From Amoebidium appalachense (Eukaryota; Ichthyosporea), in assembly GCA_963693365.1 (NCBI GenBank), contig CAVNZM010000005.1, positions 5,766,001-5,830,000 on the forward strand: a stretch of 64,000 bases of DNA. Reading direction: 5' to 3'. Position numbers and translations under genes: made by a program. This document shows positions 60,971 through 64,000 of the stretch, piece by piece (position 1 is the first letter of the stretch; each line of letters begins with the position of its first letter). The notes under the pieces were generated by a model that saw only the letters and a program-made list of their open reading frames with translations, had not been told where the DNA came from and did no database searches.

Positions 60971-63093
60971 TCAAATCTCCTTAGAGCTGCTGGCTTCCTC
61001 AAAAAGACGTAGCAAGTTTGCTTGGGCAGCCGTCAATTTCCTGGTGGTAGATAGTCGGTACGTTAGATATTCAGCAGGGTAGATATTTTGTATTTGTTTA
61101 CGAGCCATTTCACCATGAGTTGTCACAGGTTGACTGATTTATTCAGGAAGTCCTTAAACTGATAGGGGAAGGGGGGTGGGGGAGAGACGGGAGAGGAAAA
61201 GAGAGGTGGGGGGGGGGGGGAGGGGGGGGACGGGGAGACAGAGAGAGGGGGGGGGTGTTTGGAGGGGCGAGGGGGGGAGGGGAGGGGAGGGGAGGGGGTT
61301 TGCGTGTGTCAAATGCAAGAGAGCACGACATGTAGAAAAGTAAAAACAAAAACAAAGAAATGAACATCACGGAGGATCGGGTTCCCCTCCCAGAAGGAAG
61401 ACGAAGGGGGGATAAGGAGGGGGGCGCACTGGAGGGGGTGATGTGTATGTGTGTGTGTGTGGGTGGGTGGGTGGGTGGGTGTGGGTGTGTGTGTGTGTGT
61501 GTGTGTGTGCCTGTATGTGTGTGTGTCGGGAGGGGGGACGGCGGGCGAGGAGGGAGGTGGGGAGGGGAGAGTAATACGTCGGTACTTGCAGACGAAGCAG
61601 TGCAATATGGTCACCCCTCTCTCCCCCAACTCCTTTGCCCATCCCCCGACCAGTAATGGGCAGGCGGGTGCCGTGCTGGCTACCTGGCGGGATCTGCAAA
61701 TGGTGAAATTTCATCAGATTGTTTAAAGCCCCGGTGGTGAAACTCCCTCCAATGAATAAAAGCCCCCACAGTGAAATTTCATCAAAAACCATTCAAAGCC
61801 CCCCTTCGGGACCTCAGCACGCACACACTCACACAAACGGACGTAAATAAGAGTGATATGACGCGATAACAAAACACTCCCCCTCCCCATAATGATTCCA
61901 CTCCCCCCCCTCTCCCCTCTCCCCTCTCCCCTTGCACCGAAATGCGTGAACTAGGGACCCTTTAGGTTAATGAGCAAATAGAAACACACATGAGTAAATG
62001 GTTGGAAACGATGTAAGTACGTACACACAGATATGCGCGTGCGTGCGTGTGTGTGTTTGTGGACGTGTGTGTGAATCCTTACACGGGTGCGTAAGCTTGC
62101 TGGGTGGGGGTGGGAGTGGGGGGGTTGGTGTTGGGGGGGGGGGGGGGGGGGGGGGTAAGGAGGAGCCTAGGGAAAGGGGGGAGGGTAAGAAGAGGAGGGG
62201 GCGCGGGGTGGGGGGGAGGGAGGCGGCGATAGTAAAGGGTGGAGGTGGTGGAGATGGGAGGGAGGAGCCGGAGGTGTTTGTGTGTGTGTGTGTGTGTGGG
62301 GAGGGGGGGAGGGGGAGAGGGGGGGGGGGGGGGGGGGGGGGGGGTTGTTGTTATTGGATACCTCCAAGGATACCTGACCGTCAATAACATCGACCGTTTT
62401 CTTGCCACCAAACACCGCCATCGGATAAGTCACAGTCACATCGGAGAGAATATCCGTTCCTTCCCGTCGGAAATGACTGCTGTTCTCAACCTGATAATCA
62501 AGGGGAAAGGGGGGGTGGGGGTTTAAGAAAACGAAAGGGTGTGTGTGTCTGCGTGAAATTGTGGGGGGGGGGGGGGGGGGAGGGGGGGGGGGGGGAGGGA
62601 GGGAGGGAGGGGGGGAGGGGGGGGACAACGGGAGGGAAAGGTGTAGAGACAGGCGAAAGGAAGGGGGAGTGACCGTGTGATGAGGGATATGGAGGGAGGG
62701 GGCAGGAGCGTGGTGGTGGTAGGCAGGTTTAGAAGCGAGGAGGTCGAATGCAACAAGGTGTCGTGTCACAAGACTATGTGTGGTGTTGGGTGTAGGTATA
62801 TGGATGTGTAGGGTGGGAAAGAAGATCGAAAGGGGACGTTGGAGAGAATGAAACACAGGTGGATAATGAAGGCGGAAAACAGTGATGTGAAGGAAGGCGG
62901 AGAGGGAGCATCAAGGGAAAGAAAGGGGAGGGGGGAGGGGAGAGGGTGGGGAGGGAGGGAGGGTGGGTGGGTGGGAGGGGGGGGGGGAGGGGGGCTCATA
63001 CGGTAAGTTTGACTTTCAAGTTGCCATAGGCCCCACCGGAGAAACTTGAATCGCCCATACCAGCAATGACAACATCGTCTCCGTCCTCAACCC
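60971..63093 (-). CDS. DNAJA3: DNAJA3/TID1-like co-chaperone, 3' part (four exons, 5' end outside window)
   Basis: Exons in order: 63093-63002, 62490-62362, 61693-61578, 61040-60971 (TGA). Together they encode about 134 residues of the C-terminal substrate-binding and dimerisation part of a class I/II Hsp40. Landmarks: GVEDGDDVVIAGMG with the following GNLKVKL, then HFRREGTDILSDV, FGGKKTVDVIDGQVSLE, IPPGSQHGTRLPITGRGM, GDHIALLRLQVP, and the closing KLTAAQANLLRLFEE helix. FRR(D/E)GxDIxSD followed by LGG and IPPG is closest in my recollection to the mitochondrial DNAJA3/TID1 group. The J domain and any zinc repeats lie beyond the right edge, so the class is not certain. Two GTATCC donors 12 nt apart, both phase 0, end the second exon; the distal one (exon end 62362) keeps the SLE residues that other DnaJ proteins have at this point. 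Confidence 0.87.
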
Positions 63094-63638
63094 CTATAAA
63101 AATACGACCAATCAGATAAGGCAACTAAATATAACGAATGAGCTTGATTGGTTAGATTTGAGGGTCACGTGCAAAGATCATATGGTGCGAGGACCATTCA
63201 GATAATGCAACTAGAAAATAAACACATGTGCTTGATTGGTCAGATTCAAGTGTCACGTGCAGGGTCATGTGGTGTAATGACCAATCAGATATGCAAGAAA
63301 AAAAACAAATATGCTTGATTGGTTTTACAATTTTAAGTAAGTATCACATGGAAGATCATATGCTGTGCGATAAAAATCGACGAGGGGCTTTTGAAGGGAT
63401 TAAGTGGAAGCCCGTTGTGTCCGGCCCCAGAAAACTTAAAAACCATAGACCCATGTGCGATGGGGAACAACACCAACTCATGTTGCACATCACACATGAA
63501 AACATAAATGCGTGTCGGCACATACACACACACAAACACACGTGCTTGCAAACAAACACTTTCCACGGAGCTCCCATTCTCTCCCACATCTAATCCCTTT
63601 CCTCAATCACTACATGCATAGATTCAAAACAAATCTAC

Positions 63639-63680
<42 letters not shown>

Positions 63681-64000
63681 AAAAAAGGAAAAAAAAAACA
63701 CAAAAAAAAGAACTCTCATCGAATTTTAACCCCTAACCGTTTGCCCGGAGGCCAAAATCGACCAGCTTTGAAAAAATAGAAAAAAATCCTTAAAGGCGGC
63801 CAAAGTGGACAAAAATGCTCCAAGCACATGTACATATGTCTTTCTTTGTGTCCCAAAAAAACGGCGTGTTCCTATGTTTCCGCACGTGTTATGAACACGT
63901 GATTTGTGTCGATTTTGCCGCCAACTGCGGCGGGGTTTCTTTCAAAACAGTTACGTAATATGAATCCCCGTAAAGATCTTAGCAAATCGGATTGATGCAC
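63094..64000. other. Right edge, intronic or upstream DNA of the DNAJ-like gene
   Basis: Holds three diverged ~85-bp units with paired CCAATCA/TGATTGG (63106-63335), unique DNA, and a C-run/A-run composite at 63641-63686. No further exon of the DNAJ-like gene was recognised, so the J-domain exons should lie beyond 64000. Confidence 0.6.
63106..63335. repeat. Three tandem ~85-bp units with inverted CCAATCA/TGATTGG pairs
   Basis: Units start near 63106, 63191 and 63279. Each has (A)CCA(A/T)TCAGATAA-type DNA, then about 35 bp, then CTTGATTGGT, and the first two continue into GTGTCACGTGCA-like and CATATGGTG-like words. Confidence 0.8.

Overview
The window is nuclear DNA from an intron-rich eukaryote. 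An attractin-type receptor, a GCKIII Ste20 kinase and an MGAT4-type Golgi glycosyltransferase, beside a LysM/WSC wall-type surface protein, best fit a unicellular holozoan such as an ichthyosporean. That placement is inference. Exons are short (about 60 to 460 nt). Introns and spacers are packed with poly-C/poly-G runs, (CA)n/(GT)n microsatellites and tandem repeats, so most long open frames are repeat artefacts. Gene models were rebuilt by hand from splice sites, reading phase and family resemblance.

Layout. (1) 179-4806, +: last six exons of an attractin-like single-pass receptor. (2) 6697-12520, -: six-exon MGAT4-like (GT54) type II Golgi transferase with one apparent single-base frameshift. 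(3) 17059-29169, +: complete 13-exon GCKIII (MST3/STK24/25-like) kinase. (4) 31343-42262, -: 13-exon secreted protein with signal peptide, LysM, two WSC modules, many CxxC cysteine-rich modules and a hydrophobic C-terminal tail; it also carries one apparent single-base frameshift. (5) 43090-46010, +: decayed non-LTR (LINE) retrotransposon with APE-type endonuclease and reverse transcriptase. (6) 49539-58392, -: complete 11-exon GH13 alpha-glucosidase with a presequence-like N-terminus. (7) 60971-63093, -: last four exons of a DNAJA3/TID1-like co-chaperone, running off the right edge.

Genes 1/2 and 3/4 are convergent; genes 4, 6 and 7 all lie on the minus strand. Several products act on or carry glycans or sit at the cell surface (attractin-like, MGAT4-like, LysM/WSC, alpha-glucosidase), but nothing shows that they are co-regulated.

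The most unusual signals are the LysM-WSC-CxxC protein built from phase 1-1 exons, tandem repeats that copy real splice sites (one 3' site, one 5' site), introns that begin with (GT)n and end with (CA)n, a dispersed ~100-bp element bracketed by poly-C, over-represented paired CCAATCA/TGATTGG motifs, and a tendency for intronic C-runs to lie on the sense strand.
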